Part shown: one piece after another, positions 23,266 through 31,892 of the stretch
How the letters are laid out: the number at the start of each line of letters is the position of its first letter
Position numbering within the stretch: position 1 is the stretch's first letter
NCBI GenBank assembly: GCA_035550295.1
Contig: DASZPJ010000019.1
Span: 1-53,183 of the forward strand
DNA: 53,183 nucleotides
Direction of reading: 5' to 3'
Source: DASZPJ01 sp035550295
Lineage (GTDB): Bacteria > Patescibacteriota > Saccharimonadia > Saccharimonadales > UBA4665
Made by a program: the position numbers and the translations under genes
Notes under the pieces: model-generated
The model's database searches: none
What the model saw: the letters and a program-made list of their open reading frames with translations, nothing else
What the model was told of the DNA's origin: nothing

Positions 23266-24269
23266 TTACCGGCGGTTTGGTTAAGGAGTTTGGCCAACAA
23301 CTGGGCTTGGTTGTAGTCGTCGTTCAGCAAGGCTTTACCGTTCGGTCCGGATTGGTCGTAGGCTAGCTTCAAATCATGTGTGTAAGTTCCCAACTGCAGT
23401 TGCATAACCTGTTGGAAAGTCTGGTTGTAAGTAGTGTTAGCGGCAGCGGTAGCCAGTTCTTTGTCTGTCGTGGTGCTGATTTTCAACGCCAGCTGCTGGG
23501 GCTTGATTATAAAATGGTTATTGTTCAAATAAGTGAATAATGCTGACTGTGAGCTGCCAAGGCTGGCCTGGGCAGTTACGACAAACTGCAGGTTGCTGCC
23601 CGATATACCCTGTTGCTGCGTGGCATTATTTAGGATGTGCAACATTTCCTGCTGGTCTTGTACGACCGCCACGACGCCCGTCAAATTCTTACCACCCGCC
23701 AACATCCCTTTAAGCAAGACTGCAATGATGATTAACACCAAAACACCACCTAGCACTACGGCGATCCTTTGCGGCATAGAACTCGTAACCATGGCCGATT
23801 GTTTGGCTGGTTGGCCGGGTTCAGTTATAAAGGCATAAGCGTGGGTTTCGCCACCGGCTTGGGCATCGGCTGGTTGGATCGCCGGCCCGCTGGCTTGGGC
23901 AATTTGGTGGGCGGCAGCGGCTTCGGCGGCTGTGTATTCTGGCTTGGCCAGCGGCACGTCTTTTGGCCGGGCTATGTGACCCTTGAAGGGATTCTTTTTG
24001 CCGCTGTCCAGCACGCTAGCGGGCTTTAAGCTTTTGTTGGATCGTTTCAGCGGGGAAGGGTGAAGAACCGGTGCAGATACTACAGGCTCGGTGGGCGCAG
24101 CGGCCGCGTGTATTGGAATGGACACTTCATTACTTGCAGTCGAAGCGGGTTCGTTTTTGATATCCGGCAATTCCATGGCTTGGCCGCTGGGTGTGATCAC
24201 CGTCGGCAGCGGTGGCGCAGCCGGAGCGTCACTCGGAGGTGTTGGTTCGGGCGAGTCCTGCGGATTCAT
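23262..24269 (-). CDS. Pro/Ala-rich single-pass membrane protein, unknown
   Basis: 335 residues from the ATG at 24269; the longer frame upstream would cross the divergent promoter. Residues 1-165 are Pro/Ala/Ser-rich and probably disordered (PEPTPPSDAPAAPPLP). One strong membrane helix follows (RIAVVLGGVLVLIIIAVLLKGML), then ~125 residues outside the membrane that are helical and Gln/Asn-rich (QQEMLHILNNATQQQGIS, TYNQTFQQVMQLQLGTYTHDLKLAYD). No known family. Topology suggests a cell-envelope protein with a cytoplasmic disordered arm. Confidence 0.72.
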   Translation of the reverse strand: MNPQDSPEPTPPSDAPAAPPLPTVITPSGQAMELPDIKNEPASTASNEVSIPIHAAAAPTEPVVSAPVLHPSPLKRSNKSLKPASVLDSGKKNPFKGHIARPKDVPLAKPEYTAAEAAAAHQIAQASGPAIQPADAQAGGETHAYAFITEPGQPAKQSAMVTSSMPQRIAVVLGGVLVLIIIAVLLKGMLAGGKNLTGVVAVVQDQQEMLHILNNATQQQGISGSNLQFVVTAQASLGSSQSALFTYLNNNHFIIKPQQLALKISTTTDKELATAAANTTYNQTFQQVMQLQLGTYTHDLKLAYDQSGPNGKALLNDDYNQAQLLAKLLNQTAGN

Positions 24270-24313
24270 CCATATATTTAAGCATAACTGAGATGGTTGG
24301 CTCAATCTAAGCA

Positions 24314-24342
24314 TTGCCAAAATACAATAAAGCTTGTATAAA
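24314..24342 (+). promoter_or_regulatory. Promoter of the TAG-interrupted gene
   Basis: TTGCCA (24314-24319), 17 bp, TATAAA (24337-24342). The ATG at 24349 lies 6 nt later, the usual leaderless spacing in this window. The promoter looks intact although the gene is interrupted. Confidence 0.6.
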
Positions 24343-24348
24343 ATGAGT

Positions 24349-24804
24349 ATGACAATCAAGAGACTGAACTTCCCGAACGGAGAGCGTATCCCGTCTGGAA
24401 TGGAAGTAACTGATTTTGCTAGCCGACTCATGGAAACCCGGGCGAGTGATTTTACGGTAGTAAACCCCGGCAATTAGGAGTTATCGACGCTTACTCCGGA
24501 ATCAGTCGAGCCGGCTCTGTTGACGGTGTTTGATAACGGCACTGGCATGGTTCGTATGCCACAAGTGGAACGAAGAATGGTGGCACCAAGTGATGGACCG
24601 ACTACTTATGAAGAGGGCAAAGGACGTACCATTTACTTGCCTAGTGATGGTATGAGAGCTTGTTTGGCGGAGAAAAAGCAGTTGCCAGACTCGACTTCAT
24701 ATCTCATAGAAATTGTGCTTTGGCAGGCCGACGTACAATCTGTTGACGAATTGGCTGTTGAGCTGCAGGCGCTCACCACTTCCGTATCTATGCCAATCTG
24801 CTAG
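24349..24804 (+). pseudogene. Hypothetical gene interrupted by one in-frame TAG
   Basis: The frame opened by ATG 24349 runs 42 codons (MTIKRLNFPNGERI...TVVNPGN) to TAG at 24475-24477, and then continues in the same frame without another stop to TAG... end at 24804 (ELSTLTPESVEPALLTVFD...VSMPIC). Both parts have the same composition. A TTG at 24520 could start the downstream part, but has no Shine-Dalgarno. The simplest reading is a nonsense mutation in a ~151-codon gene; programmed readthrough or a sequencing error are alternatives. Family unknown. Confidence 0.55.
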
Positions 24805-24898
24805 CTGCCGGCACTTCACTAAACCATAAGGGGAAATGTACCCAAAATCACACCTCGAGCGTTTGCCAAAAGTGCCCAATTAGTATATTATCATCATT

Positions 24899-25444
24899 AT
24901 GACATTTCCCCGGGATCGTCGCGTACCCAAAGATAGGTACTTAGCCACTCGAAATTTGGTTGAGCGTACCAAGACCTTTGAACGAATGCGCGCGGAAGCT
25001 GCCACTGATGTCGAGATGGCCCACAGGGTTGGAGACACTGAACCCGAGCCTCTAACGGTGCGAATTATTGATCCGGAACGGGACAAAACTGCTGAAGGCC
25101 ACCAGTTAAAAATTGACCCTAAAAAGTCATATCGAATTGGACCGGCCATTGGGCATCAGCTGCTGGTAAATACGCTCAGCGCTGACGGCCAACCCGTCGC
25201 TACTGAAATCCTTAGCTGGGACAAAGCCGCACTGGACGTTGATGATACGCAGCCAGCGGAAGAGAGTCGCGAAACCTTTGCCGCTGGACACGTCTTCGTT
25301 ACCCCTGAACACGGCTCGTTTCTTGTTAACCAAGTGATGAGCCACTGTGTGCGCTTACAGGACTTTGAAGTTCCAGACCGGGCAGGCAATACCCAGGAAC
25401 TCAGTCTTCAGCCCGACGGCTTGGCCGCTGCTGCGATAGATTAA
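24899..25444 (+). CDS. Hypothetical protein with basic N-terminus
   Basis: 181 residues. The N-terminus is rich in Arg (FPRDRRVPKDRYLATRNLVERTKTFERMRAEA); the rest is an acidic alpha/beta protein (LTVRIIDPERDKTAEGHQLKIDPKKSYRIGPAIGHQLLVNTL, HVFVTPEHGSFLVNQVMSHCVRLQDF). No signal peptide or membrane helix. TATATT about 9 nt before the ATG suggests leaderless expression. I recognise no family. It is followed by dnaG. Confidence 0.65.
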   Translation: MTFPRDRRVPKDRYLATRNLVERTKTFERMRAEAATDVEMAHRVGDTEPEPLTVRIIDPERDKTAEGHQLKIDPKKSYRIGPAIGHQLLVNTLSADGQPVATEILSWDKAALDVDDTQPAEESRETFAAGHVFVTPEHGSFLVNQVMSHCVRLQDFEVPDRAGNTQELSLQPDGLAAAAID

Positions 25445-25494
25445 CTTGTCGCTTGTGCTTTGGGTGCGCCTGTTAGCGTACAATGAGGATAATT

Positions 25495-27252
25495 ATGGAC
25501 GCTGTAGAGGAAGTTAAATCGCGCTTAAGCATCGAAGAGGTGATCAGCGAATACGTGCAGCTAAAACGTGCTGGACGTAACTGGCGCGGGCTGTCGCCCT
25601 TTAGTAATGAAAAGACGCCGAGCTTTATGGTCAGCCCGGAAAAGCAAATCTGGCATGACTTTTCTTCAGGCAAGGGCGGCAATATGTTTAGCTTTGTGAT
25701 GGAAGTCGAAGGCGTTGACTTTAAAGGCGCTTTGGAACTACTGGCACGCAAGGCTGGAATCGACCTGGACCAGTACCGCAACACACCCGCCAAACGCGGC
25801 GGTCCAGATAAGAAAAAACTACATGAGTTGCTAGAATTGAGTACAAAATTTTATCAAGTCCAGTTCTCCAAAAACAAAATCGCTTTGGAATACGTCTTCA
25901 AAAAACGCGGTTTTACTAAGGACACAGCGCTGGAGTGGCGACTCGGTTACGCGCCAAATACCGGCGATGCGCTGATTAAGTTTGCAAAAAGCAAAGGCTT
26001 TAGCGAAGTCGAAATCAAGCAAGCTGGACTGAGTGCGCAAAACTATCGTGGCGGCGTGCAAGACATGTTCCGCGGCCGGTTGATGATCCCGCTGCAAGAC
26101 GCGCAGGGCCAAATCATCGGTTTCACCGCCCGCCAACTCGATGAAGACCCCAACGCGCCAAAGTACATAAACACGCCGCAAACGGTTTTGTACGACAAAA
26201 GCCGTCATATATATGGACTTCACTTGGCTAAAGAATCAATACGCAAGAGCAAATTCGTGGTAATCGCCGAAGGTAATCTAGACGTTATTGCCAGCCACCA
26301 GGCCGGTGTACGTGAAGTCGTGGCCACGGCCGGCACGGCCCTGACCGAACCGCACCTCAAAGCCTTGAGTCGTTTCACCGGCGACATTCGCCTAAGCTTT
26401 GACGCCGACAAAGCCGGTATGGCTGCCACCGAACGGGCGATTCCGATCGCCAGCAGGGTCAAAGTAACGCTCAGCATCATAACTATTCCGTCCGGCAAAG
26501 ATCCGGACGAACTGATCAAGCAAGATCCAAAACTTTGGGAAGCAGCCATTGGCGAACACCAATACGCACTGGATTGGCTGATGGATCGCTACCAAAACCA
26601 GCTAGACCTAAATTCGGCTGTCGGCAAGCGTGAATACAGTGACGTACTTTTACCGGTGGTAAGGGCGCTGAATGACGACGTTGAGCGCGATCATTACATG
26701 AATGCCATCGCCGAGAAAATTGGTGTCAGCCGCGAGGCCCTGACCCAGAAACTCCAAAAAGTTACCGGCCCGGACCAGCCACAGCGCCAGCGCCGCATCA
26801 AAGTCACGCCAGCCCAACTGGATCGCACAGCCGTGGAGAACAAAAAAATTCAGGATAACTTCTTGTGCCTGGTGCTGCTGCGTCCAACGTTGCGTGAGTT
26901 TTTGGATTTGGTAACGCCGGAAATGCTGTATACCGACGAAGCCCGCCAATTAGTCGAATTCCTAAAAGCTAACCCGGATTTTAATGGAACAGATACCTCG
27001 GGGGTGAAAGATCTGGCAGATTATGTTAAGATAGAGACATTACTCTATGAGGAGCTCTACCAGGGCCTCGAGCTAAACGAACTTCATTACGAAGCGACTC
27101 GACTGCAGGCACGACTGATAGAAGCATTTATCAAAACTGAAACCCAAAAAATAACCCACCAGCTAGCGACTGCTGATGAGCAGACTAGCCGCAAGCTGCT
27201 GACGCAAGCCAAGCAATATAACGAATTACTCAACCAACTGAAAGGTAGGTAG
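25495..27252 (+). CDS. dnaG: DNA primase with a zinc-less N-terminal domain
   Basis: Makes RNA primers at the replication fork. I start it at ATG 25495 (585 residues) since TACAAT (25479-25484) leaves an earlier ATG at 25483 outside the mRNA and MDAVEEVKSRLSIEEVISEYV is the typical DnaG start. The N-terminal domain aligns without gaps to the CHC2 zinc finger (PFxNEKTPSFxV), but the four ligands are Ser34, Ser37, Asp55 and Ser58 instead of Cys/His/Cys/Cys. The catalytic core is normal: FRGRLMIPLQDAQGQIIGFTAR, TOPRIM E-G in VIAEGNLDVIA, and D-A-D-K-A-G. A C-terminal helicase-binding-like region follows. It is 2 nt from rpoD, a conserved pair. Confidence 0.93.
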   Translation: MDAVEEVKSRLSIEEVISEYVQLKRAGRNWRGLSPFSNEKTPSFMVSPEKQIWHDFSSGKGGNMFSFVMEVEGVDFKGALELLARKAGIDLDQYRNTPAKRGGPDKKKLHELLELSTKFYQVQFSKNKIALEYVFKKRGFTKDTALEWRLGYAPNTGDALIKFAKSKGFSEVEIKQAGLSAQNYRGGVQDMFRGRLMIPLQDAQGQIIGFTARQLDEDPNAPKYINTPQTVLYDKSRHIYGLHLAKESIRKSKFVVIAEGNLDVIASHQAGVREVVATAGTALTEPHLKALSRFTGDIRLSFDADKAGMAATERAIPIASRVKVTLSIITIPSGKDPDELIKQDPKLWEAAIGEHQYALDWLMDRYQNQLDLNSAVGKREYSDVLLPVVRALNDDVERDHYMNAIAEKIGVSREALTQKLQKVTGPDQPQRQRRIKVTPAQLDRTAVENKKIQDNFLCLVLLRPTLREFLDLVTPEMLYTDEARQLVEFLKANPDFNGTDTSGVKDLADYVKIETLLYEELYQGLELNELHYEATRLQARLIEAFIKTETQKITHQLATADEQTSRKLLTQAKQYNELLNQLKGR

Positions 27253-27254
27253 AA

Positions 27255-28412
27255 ATGGCCAAAGCTAAAGACGCCAAACAACCTAAAAAGGAATCCAAAA
27301 AGGCCAAAAAAGGCGCTGAAGTTTCGCTTGATGACGTCAAGGCAGCCTTGATTGAACAAGCCAAAAAAGACGGCTCCATCGACCAACGGGACATCATTAA
27401 AGCTATTCCGGAAACACCGGAAAATGCCGAGATTTTGGATGCCTTTTACACTGAACTGGCCGACCTGAATATCGAAATCACACCGCCCGGACCAGACGTC
27501 GCAAACTTTACCGATGACTGGGCCGAAGAGGATGAAGAAGAGGAAGCTGACGCCACGACACCGGTTTACCTGGATGACGACGTGGCTGACGATTCAGTCC
27601 GGTTATACCTGCGCGAAATCGGTAAAATTCCGTTGCTAAACGCCGAAGAAGAATTGGCGCTTGCCCAGCGCGTTGTGGCCGGCGACAAAGACGCCAAAGA
27701 CAAAATGGCCGAAGCTAACATGCGCCTTGTTGTGTCTATCGCCAAGCGTTACGTTGGCCGTGGTTTGGACCTATTGGACTTGATCCAAGAAGGCAACACC
27801 GGACTACTGCGCGCCGTAGAGAAGTTCGATCCGGACAAAGGCTTTAAGTTTTCTACCTACGCGACTTGGTGGATCCGCCAGGCAATCACCCGCGCCATTG
27901 CTGACCAGGCCCGCACCATCCGTATTCCAGTTCACATGGTGGAAACCATCAACAAACTGCTGCGCACCCAGCGCCGTCTGACGCAGGAACTCAACCGCGA
28001 ACCAACCAACGACGAAATCGCCAAAGCCATGGAAATCGACGTCGACAAAGTCGAGCACATCATGAAGATCAAACAAGACATTAGTTCGCTCGACGCCAGC
28101 ATCCGCGACGACGAAGAAGACTCGGTTTTGGCTGACTTCATCGAAGACGAGGACACTGTTTCGCCAGAAGAATCCGCCACTGGCCAGCTGCTGAAAGAGC
28201 AGGTCAAAAACATCCTGAGTACTCTGACCGAACGCGAGCAGAAGATCCTGCGCCTGCGCTTTGGCCTAGATGATGATAAATCACATACTTTGGAAGAAGT
28301 TGGCCAGGAATTCAGCGTCACCCGCGAACGCATCCGCCAAATAGAAGCCAAAGCCCTGGCTAAACTGCGCAAACACCGCGACGCCAAAAAGCTGCACGAC
28401 TATATCAAGTAG
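27255..28412 (+). CDS. rpoD: Primary RNA polymerase sigma factor (sigma-70/RpoD)
   Basis: 385 residues. A Lys-rich N-terminus and region 1.1-like part are followed by an acidic stretch, region 1.2 (DSVRLYLREIGKIPLLNAEEE), region 2 (ANMRLVVSIAKRYVGRGLDLLDLIQEGN, then the -10 recognition helix FKFSTYATWWIRQAI), region 3 (RIPVHMVETINKLLRTQRRLTQELNREPTNDEIAKAM), and region 4 with the -35 recognition helix (TLEEVGQEFSVTRERIRQIEAKALAKLRKH). All parts of a group 1 sigma are present. The dnaG-rpoD order matches the classical macromolecular synthesis operon, without rpsU. Confidence 0.96.
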   Translation: MAKAKDAKQPKKESKKAKKGAEVSLDDVKAALIEQAKKDGSIDQRDIIKAIPETPENAEILDAFYTELADLNIEITPPGPDVANFTDDWAEEDEEEEADATTPVYLDDDVADDSVRLYLREIGKIPLLNAEEELALAQRVVAGDKDAKDKMAEANMRLVVSIAKRYVGRGLDLLDLIQEGNTGLLRAVEKFDPDKGFKFSTYATWWIRQAITRAIADQARTIRIPVHMVETINKLLRTQRRLTQELNREPTNDEIAKAMEIDVDKVEHIMKIKQDISSLDASIRDDEEDSVLADFIEDEDTVSPEESATGQLLKEQVKNILSTLTEREQKILRLRFGLDDDKSHTLEEVGQEFSVTRERIRQIEAKALAKLRKHRDAKKLHDYIK

Positions 28413-28413
28413 A

Positions 28414-28442
28414 TTGACTTTTTAACAGATAACTTGTATAAT
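28414..28442 (+). promoter_or_regulatory. Near-consensus promoter of the gene at 28451
   Basis: TTGACT (28414-28419), 17 bp, TATAAT (28437-28442); ATG 8 nt later, no Shine-Dalgarno, so probably leaderless. It overlaps the rpoD 3' end. Confidence 0.75.
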
Positions 28443-28450
28443 AATCACCT

Positions 28451-29119
28451 ATGACTACAGGTGAGTTCTCTGGCGAAGGCCAGCAAGCATTTTCATTAAA
28501 GTACCCATCACCGTCGGTTCCGACGTTGCCTGAGTATTTCCGAAAAGCTTCATTCAATAGCATGGTGCCAGGCGACATTGTCTATCCATACGCTCACAAT
28601 GTCGTTGCAGATACGCAAACGCAGCTGCTTTATTTGCAAACCAATAACTCAATTGACGGAGACACAATAAACCCAACATATTTTGGTGCCCGCACCGGTG
28701 TCATGCGATTGCTAGATATATTGCCTGATGGTGAATTAGCGGATGGTTTTATAGCAGATATGCGACATATCAAACCTGGCGATGTCGGAAGTAGTACCAT
28801 TCATTTGCCAGAAAACGCTCCTGGCTTTGACCTGGCTTTCGCAGCCAACAACACACAAAGCCAAGGCTATCGTCCATTGCTGGCAGCCGTCTTTACTGAT
28901 CCGGATGGTGAGCCGCACTTTGTTGGTGATGAGCGTTTGAAAACTCATGTAGAGATGTTAATGAGTACCGTAGATGACCGAACCGCTAAAAAAGACACAA
29001 CCGCCAGCACGCAAAACGACGGCGAGGTCGAGACAGTGGAAAATGTCGTCGAATGTGATGATCAGCTCAATTTGTACGACGAGCCAGCTTACATACAGCC
29101 TGAACTTTTCGAGGAATAA
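28451..29119 (+). CDS. Hypothetical protein
   Basis: 222 residues. The first ~165 are globular (VPTLPEYFRKASFNSMVPGDIVYPYAHN, TQLLYLQTNN, YFGARTGVMRLLDILPDGELADGFIADMRHIKPGD, RPLLAAVFTDPDGEPHFVGDERLKTHVEMLM); the last ~50 are acidic and polar. No signal or membrane segments. I know no family. A strong promoter drives it and the next gene begins 2 nt after its stop with a GAGGAA site, so they are a pair. Confidence 0.65.
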   Translation: MTTGEFSGEGQQAFSLKYPSPSVPTLPEYFRKASFNSMVPGDIVYPYAHNVVADTQTQLLYLQTNNSIDGDTINPTYFGARTGVMRLLDILPDGELADGFIADMRHIKPGDVGSSTIHLPENAPGFDLAFAANNTQSQGYRPLLAAVFTDPDGEPHFVGDERLKTHVEMLMSTVDDRTAKKDTTASTQNDGEVETVENVVECDDQLNLYDEPAYIQPELFEE

Positions 29120-29121
29120 AG

Positions 29122-29538
29122 ATGGAACTTAACCCATGTAAACCATGCCAATTTGGCGACCAAATTCAAGACCTGTCGGCTGTCATAAATGGTTATGTAG
29201 TAACCATGCGTGCCGAGGAAGAGAGTACATGGAATATGGCTGTTGAGTTCGGGGCAGCACTGGCTGGTGATGCCGAAGCAGGCGGTCTGACACCGGCCGA
29301 GGTTAGTGAGGCTGACCAGCTAAGTGCCTATGTTCTTGATAAGACGCCAAAAACATCTTCCAGCGTTAGTGAAGTTGTTGGCATCATAGAGGATTCTTTT
29401 GCCGAAGCTGAGGCAATCGACTGTGCCACAGCGGACTGCGTATTTGCCGTAGAGTGTGCCAAGATGGCATTTATTAGTGCCCGCAATGAACAGATCCAAC
29501 AGGTCATTCAAGCCGGCATTCGTCACATCGAAGACTAA
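29122..29538 (+). CDS. Hypothetical acidic helical protein
   Basis: 138 residues. N-terminus MELNPCKPCQFGDQIQDL has a C-x2-C pair; the remainder is acidic and helical with more Cys (AIDCATADCVFAVECAKMAFISARNEQIQQVIQAGIRH). No known family, signal or membrane helix. Its last codons overlap the convergent kinase gene by 4 nt. Paired with the preceding unknown gene by spacing. Confidence 0.65.
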   Translation: MELNPCKPCQFGDQIQDLSAVINGYVVTMRAEEESTWNMAVEFGAALAGDAEAGGLTPAEVSEADQLSAYVLDKTPKTSSSVSEVVGIIEDSFAEAEAIDCATADCVFAVECAKMAFISARNEQIQQVIQAGIRHIED

Positions 29539-30107
29539 AGTTTGACGTTGAGACGTTCGAGCAATTTGTCCAGGTCGTGGAGTAGGGAAGTCGGGTCGCC
29601 ATCGTTGTAGAGGTAATAATCGGCATTAGCGATTGGTCCGCCTTTTTCCAGGTTTTCAATCTCGGCGTAATCCCTAGAGCTGGCTTCAGACTCGGTCAGC
29701 GGCCGGACTTTACGTTCGGCCAAGCGGTTGTGGCGGATGTCGCGCGGTGCGACTACAGCGATGATGATGGCGCTGAATTCCAGCGCTTCTTTGAAGATCT
29801 TATATTCCGTCCAGCTGTATAGGCCATCGACTACGACATTGGGGTTACCTTGTTCGAACAGCTGCTCGACCTGCGCCAATATACGTACGGCATAAGCGCC
29901 TTTGCCTTCTTTAGCTCGGATGTCTTCGCGAACCAGCTTTTCGTTGGTTTCATTAACTTCCAGCCCGCGGCTTTTGACTTCTTCGATGGTAATTCCGCCG
30001 AAGTAAACCGACGGCACGCCCTTTTCCTTGAGGTGCTCCACGCAAACGCTTTTGCCAGCGCCGGGCATGCCGACGAACACAATAGCTTTTTTGGTTTGGG
30101 TATCCAT
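29535..30107 (-). CDS. P-loop kinase of the dephospho-CoA kinase / adenylate kinase-like type
   Basis: 190 residues from ATG 30107, preceded at 7 nt by TACAAT, so leaderless (a GTG at 30113 is in frame). Walker A is G-M-P-G-A-G-K-S near the N-terminus (IVFVGMPGAGKSVCVEHL). NVVVDGLYSWTEYKIFKEAL holds a Walker B-like VVDG, and a lid segment HNRLAERKVRPLT follows, then the C-terminal DYYLYNDGDPTSLLHDLDKLL typical of small nucleotide kinases. Related archaeal-type proteins are often annotated as dephospho-CoA kinase-like. The substrate is not certain. Confidence 0.75.
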   Translation of the reverse strand: MDTQTKKAIVFVGMPGAGKSVCVEHLKEKGVPSVYFGGITIEEVKSRGLEVNETNEKLVREDIRAKEGKGAYAVRILAQVEQLFEQGNPNVVVDGLYSWTEYKIFKEALEFSAIIIAVVAPRDIRHNRLAERKVRPLTESEASSRDYAEIENLEKGGPIANADYYLYNDGDPTSLLHDLDKLLERLNVKL

Positions 30108-30192
30108 TGCCACTATTGTACAAGACTGCGCCGAGGATTGCTAAATAAGTTAATTTATGATAGAATACAGTAAATAGTTTGAGAGGATTTTT

Positions 30193-31104
30193 ATGTCTGC
30201 AGGCGAACGCAACTTTGCTACCTACGAACTCGGTGACAACGTTTATGAATTGGCCGAGGAATTAATTCCGGAAATTGCCGACGGACTTGGTGTTGATCTT
30301 GGACCGGAACCAAACAGTGAAGCATTGGGCGAACTGGTCGGCAAGATCGGCAAAAACAAAGTCCTGCGTGACAACGACGAAGTCACGGCTTTTGACCGCG
30401 AGCAAATGGCCGATTTTGTAGATCGATCTGGCGTTCAACTGGCTTTGAACCGCAGCCTTTGGACACCCGACACTTTTCTTAGCGGAGACAGTGAAGATGA
30501 ATCTAATACATATCCGGTAATCTTAAGTGGTGGCGTAGCCAATTGGCAAGATCGGAGCGCCGCTGTACTTGGCAGCGCTCCGGGTTGGAATCTAGATGGT
30601 CCGGTATACCTAGTTTCCGGTAATCGCATCATGAATGGCCCGACAGAAGTCACCCATACAGACGTTCAACATATCCACCAAACCTTTAAGCGTTATCCAA
30701 CTGAAGCTGAGTATGCGGCATCTGTCATTAGGCCGTACCTAACTTCGCCTGAAGGGGCATGTACAGATGATGTTTTGCCGATTGCTTATGAGACTGGCAA
30801 TGGTGATGAAATTGCTCGTCGGTTCTTCGAAGACAACGAGCACTTACTAGAAGAAAAGCTGGTTTTTGTTCGTGTGGCAAATGCCGGAATCCAATTAGCT
30901 GCGCAGTTCCGTAAAGCTGCCCGGGAGGTAGATGAACACTTTGATGCAGATCGTAGCGATCCGCAGGTTTTTGTGGTAACTGACACATTGCCGGTAGCTC
31001 GCTTAGACTGGCAAGAAAACCTGCCTGCCAAATACCAAAAGGCTGCTACCGCTTTGCGCCAAGTAGCGTTAACTGCCAAGTTACTGCACGAAGCGGCTGT
31101 CTAA
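30193..31104 (+). CDS. Hypothetical protein
   Basis: 303 residues, with a GAGAGG site before the ATG and a TAGAAT -10 at about 30160. It looks like one globular alpha/beta protein (YPVILSGGVANWQDRSAAVLGSAPGWNLDGPVYLVSGNRIM, HTDVQHIHQTFKRYPTEAEYAASVIRPYL, VLPIAYETGNGDEIARRFFEDNEHLLEEKLVFVRVANAGIQLAAQFRKAAREVD, QVFVVTDTLPVARL). The order 'V-I-L-S-G-G', 'P-T-E-A-E-Y-A-A-S-V-I-R', 'Y-E-T-G-N-G' recalls DUF218-type proteins, but I would not assign it. No signal peptide. Confidence 0.65.
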   Translation: MSAGERNFATYELGDNVYELAEELIPEIADGLGVDLGPEPNSEALGELVGKIGKNKVLRDNDEVTAFDREQMADFVDRSGVQLALNRSLWTPDTFLSGDSEDESNTYPVILSGGVANWQDRSAAVLGSAPGWNLDGPVYLVSGNRIMNGPTEVTHTDVQHIHQTFKRYPTEAEYAASVIRPYLTSPEGACTDDVLPIAYETGNGDEIARRFFEDNEHLLEEKLVFVRVANAGIQLAAQFRKAAREVDEHFDADRSDPQVFVVTDTLPVARLDWQENLPAKYQKAATALRQVALTAKLLHEAAV

Positions 31105-31107
31105 ATT

Positions 31108-31168
31108 TGTCATCTTGAGCCTGTCGAAAGATCTCATGCGAGATTCTTCGGCTTCGCTCAGAATGACA
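31108..31168. repeat. Intergenic hairpin repeat (TGTCATCC family), copy 2
   Basis: Left end TGTCATCTTGAGCCTGTCGA, internal AGATCTCATGCGAGATTC hairpin, and right end TTCGGCTTCGCTCAGAATGACA. It separates the gene ending at 31104 from the promoter (TATACT at 31175) of the next. Confidence 0.65.
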
Positions 31169-31189
31169 CTAAGCTATACTTAAGGAACA

Positions 31190-31885
31190 ATGAACCTGAC
31201 CAAACAAGTCCTGGAAATTGACGGCGAGAATATTGTCACGGAGTTTGAGTTGCGCGAAACCAACGCCGTAATTATGCACGGCGCCGGTGTGGCCAACCGC
31301 ACACGGGCGTATGGTTTTGCCGAAACTTTGGCGGGCAAAAACATCGGGTCAGTTCTCTTCGATTTTTCTGGCCATGGTGACAGCAGCGGGCAAGTCAGCG
31401 AGCTGTCTTTGGAGCGCCGACGCAAGCAAGCCAGTGGCGTGATTGACCAGGTTTTGCCGGCTGATTCGGAGTTTTACCTGATGGGCTTTAGTATGGCCGG
31501 CCAAACGGTTTGCGATCTGCTGCCGTCATACCAAGATCGCGTACCGGGCATTTTATTGGCCTGTCCGGCAGTTTATAACGACGCGGCCCACGACATTCCT
31601 TTTGGCAATCCGAAGTTTACTGAGATCATACGGACGCCGGAAAGTTGGCGGAACAGCCAAGCCTATACAAACTTGGAACAATACGCCGGCAAAACGGCAA
31701 TTGTGATTGGCGAGCTGGATGAGGTTATTCCAGAGGGCGTGATTGAACTGCTGCGTGAATCGGCCCAAAACGTTAGCTTCACCGAATATCCTGGCGTAGA
31801 GCACAAGTTGATGCGTTGGCTCAGCAACAGTCCCGCAGAAGCGGGCAAGATTGCCGACCAGCTGATAGCCACCGCCCAGCTATAA
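31190..31885 (+). CDS. Alpha/beta hydrolase
   Basis: 231 residues. Early strand NAVIMHGAGVANRTRAYGFAETL contains the oxyanion-hole H-G-A-G; VLFDFSGHGDSSG is the typical second motif; the nucleophile elbow is G-F-S-M-A-G; the acid is probably Asp in GELDEVIP and the His in PGVEHKL. This is a complete catalytic triad of the esterase/hydrolase type. Substrate unknown; a cytoplasmic enzyme, as no signal peptide is visible. TATACT at 31175 lies 9 nt before the ATG, with AAGGAA between them. Confidence 0.85.
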   Translation: MNLTKQVLEIDGENIVTEFELRETNAVIMHGAGVANRTRAYGFAETLAGKNIGSVLFDFSGHGDSSGQVSELSLERRRKQASGVIDQVLPADSEFYLMGFSMAGQTVCDLLPSYQDRVPGILLACPAVYNDAAHDIPFGNPKFTEIIRTPESWRNSQAYTNLEQYAGKTAIVIGELDEVIPEGVIELLRESAQNVSFTEYPGVEHKLMRWLSNSPAEAGKIADQLIATAQL

Positions 31886-31892
31886 CAACGGT

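Noticed and set aside
24520..24804. Independent gene starting at TTG 24520
   Set aside because: No ribosome binding site, and the frame is continuous with the upstream ORF across a single TAG.
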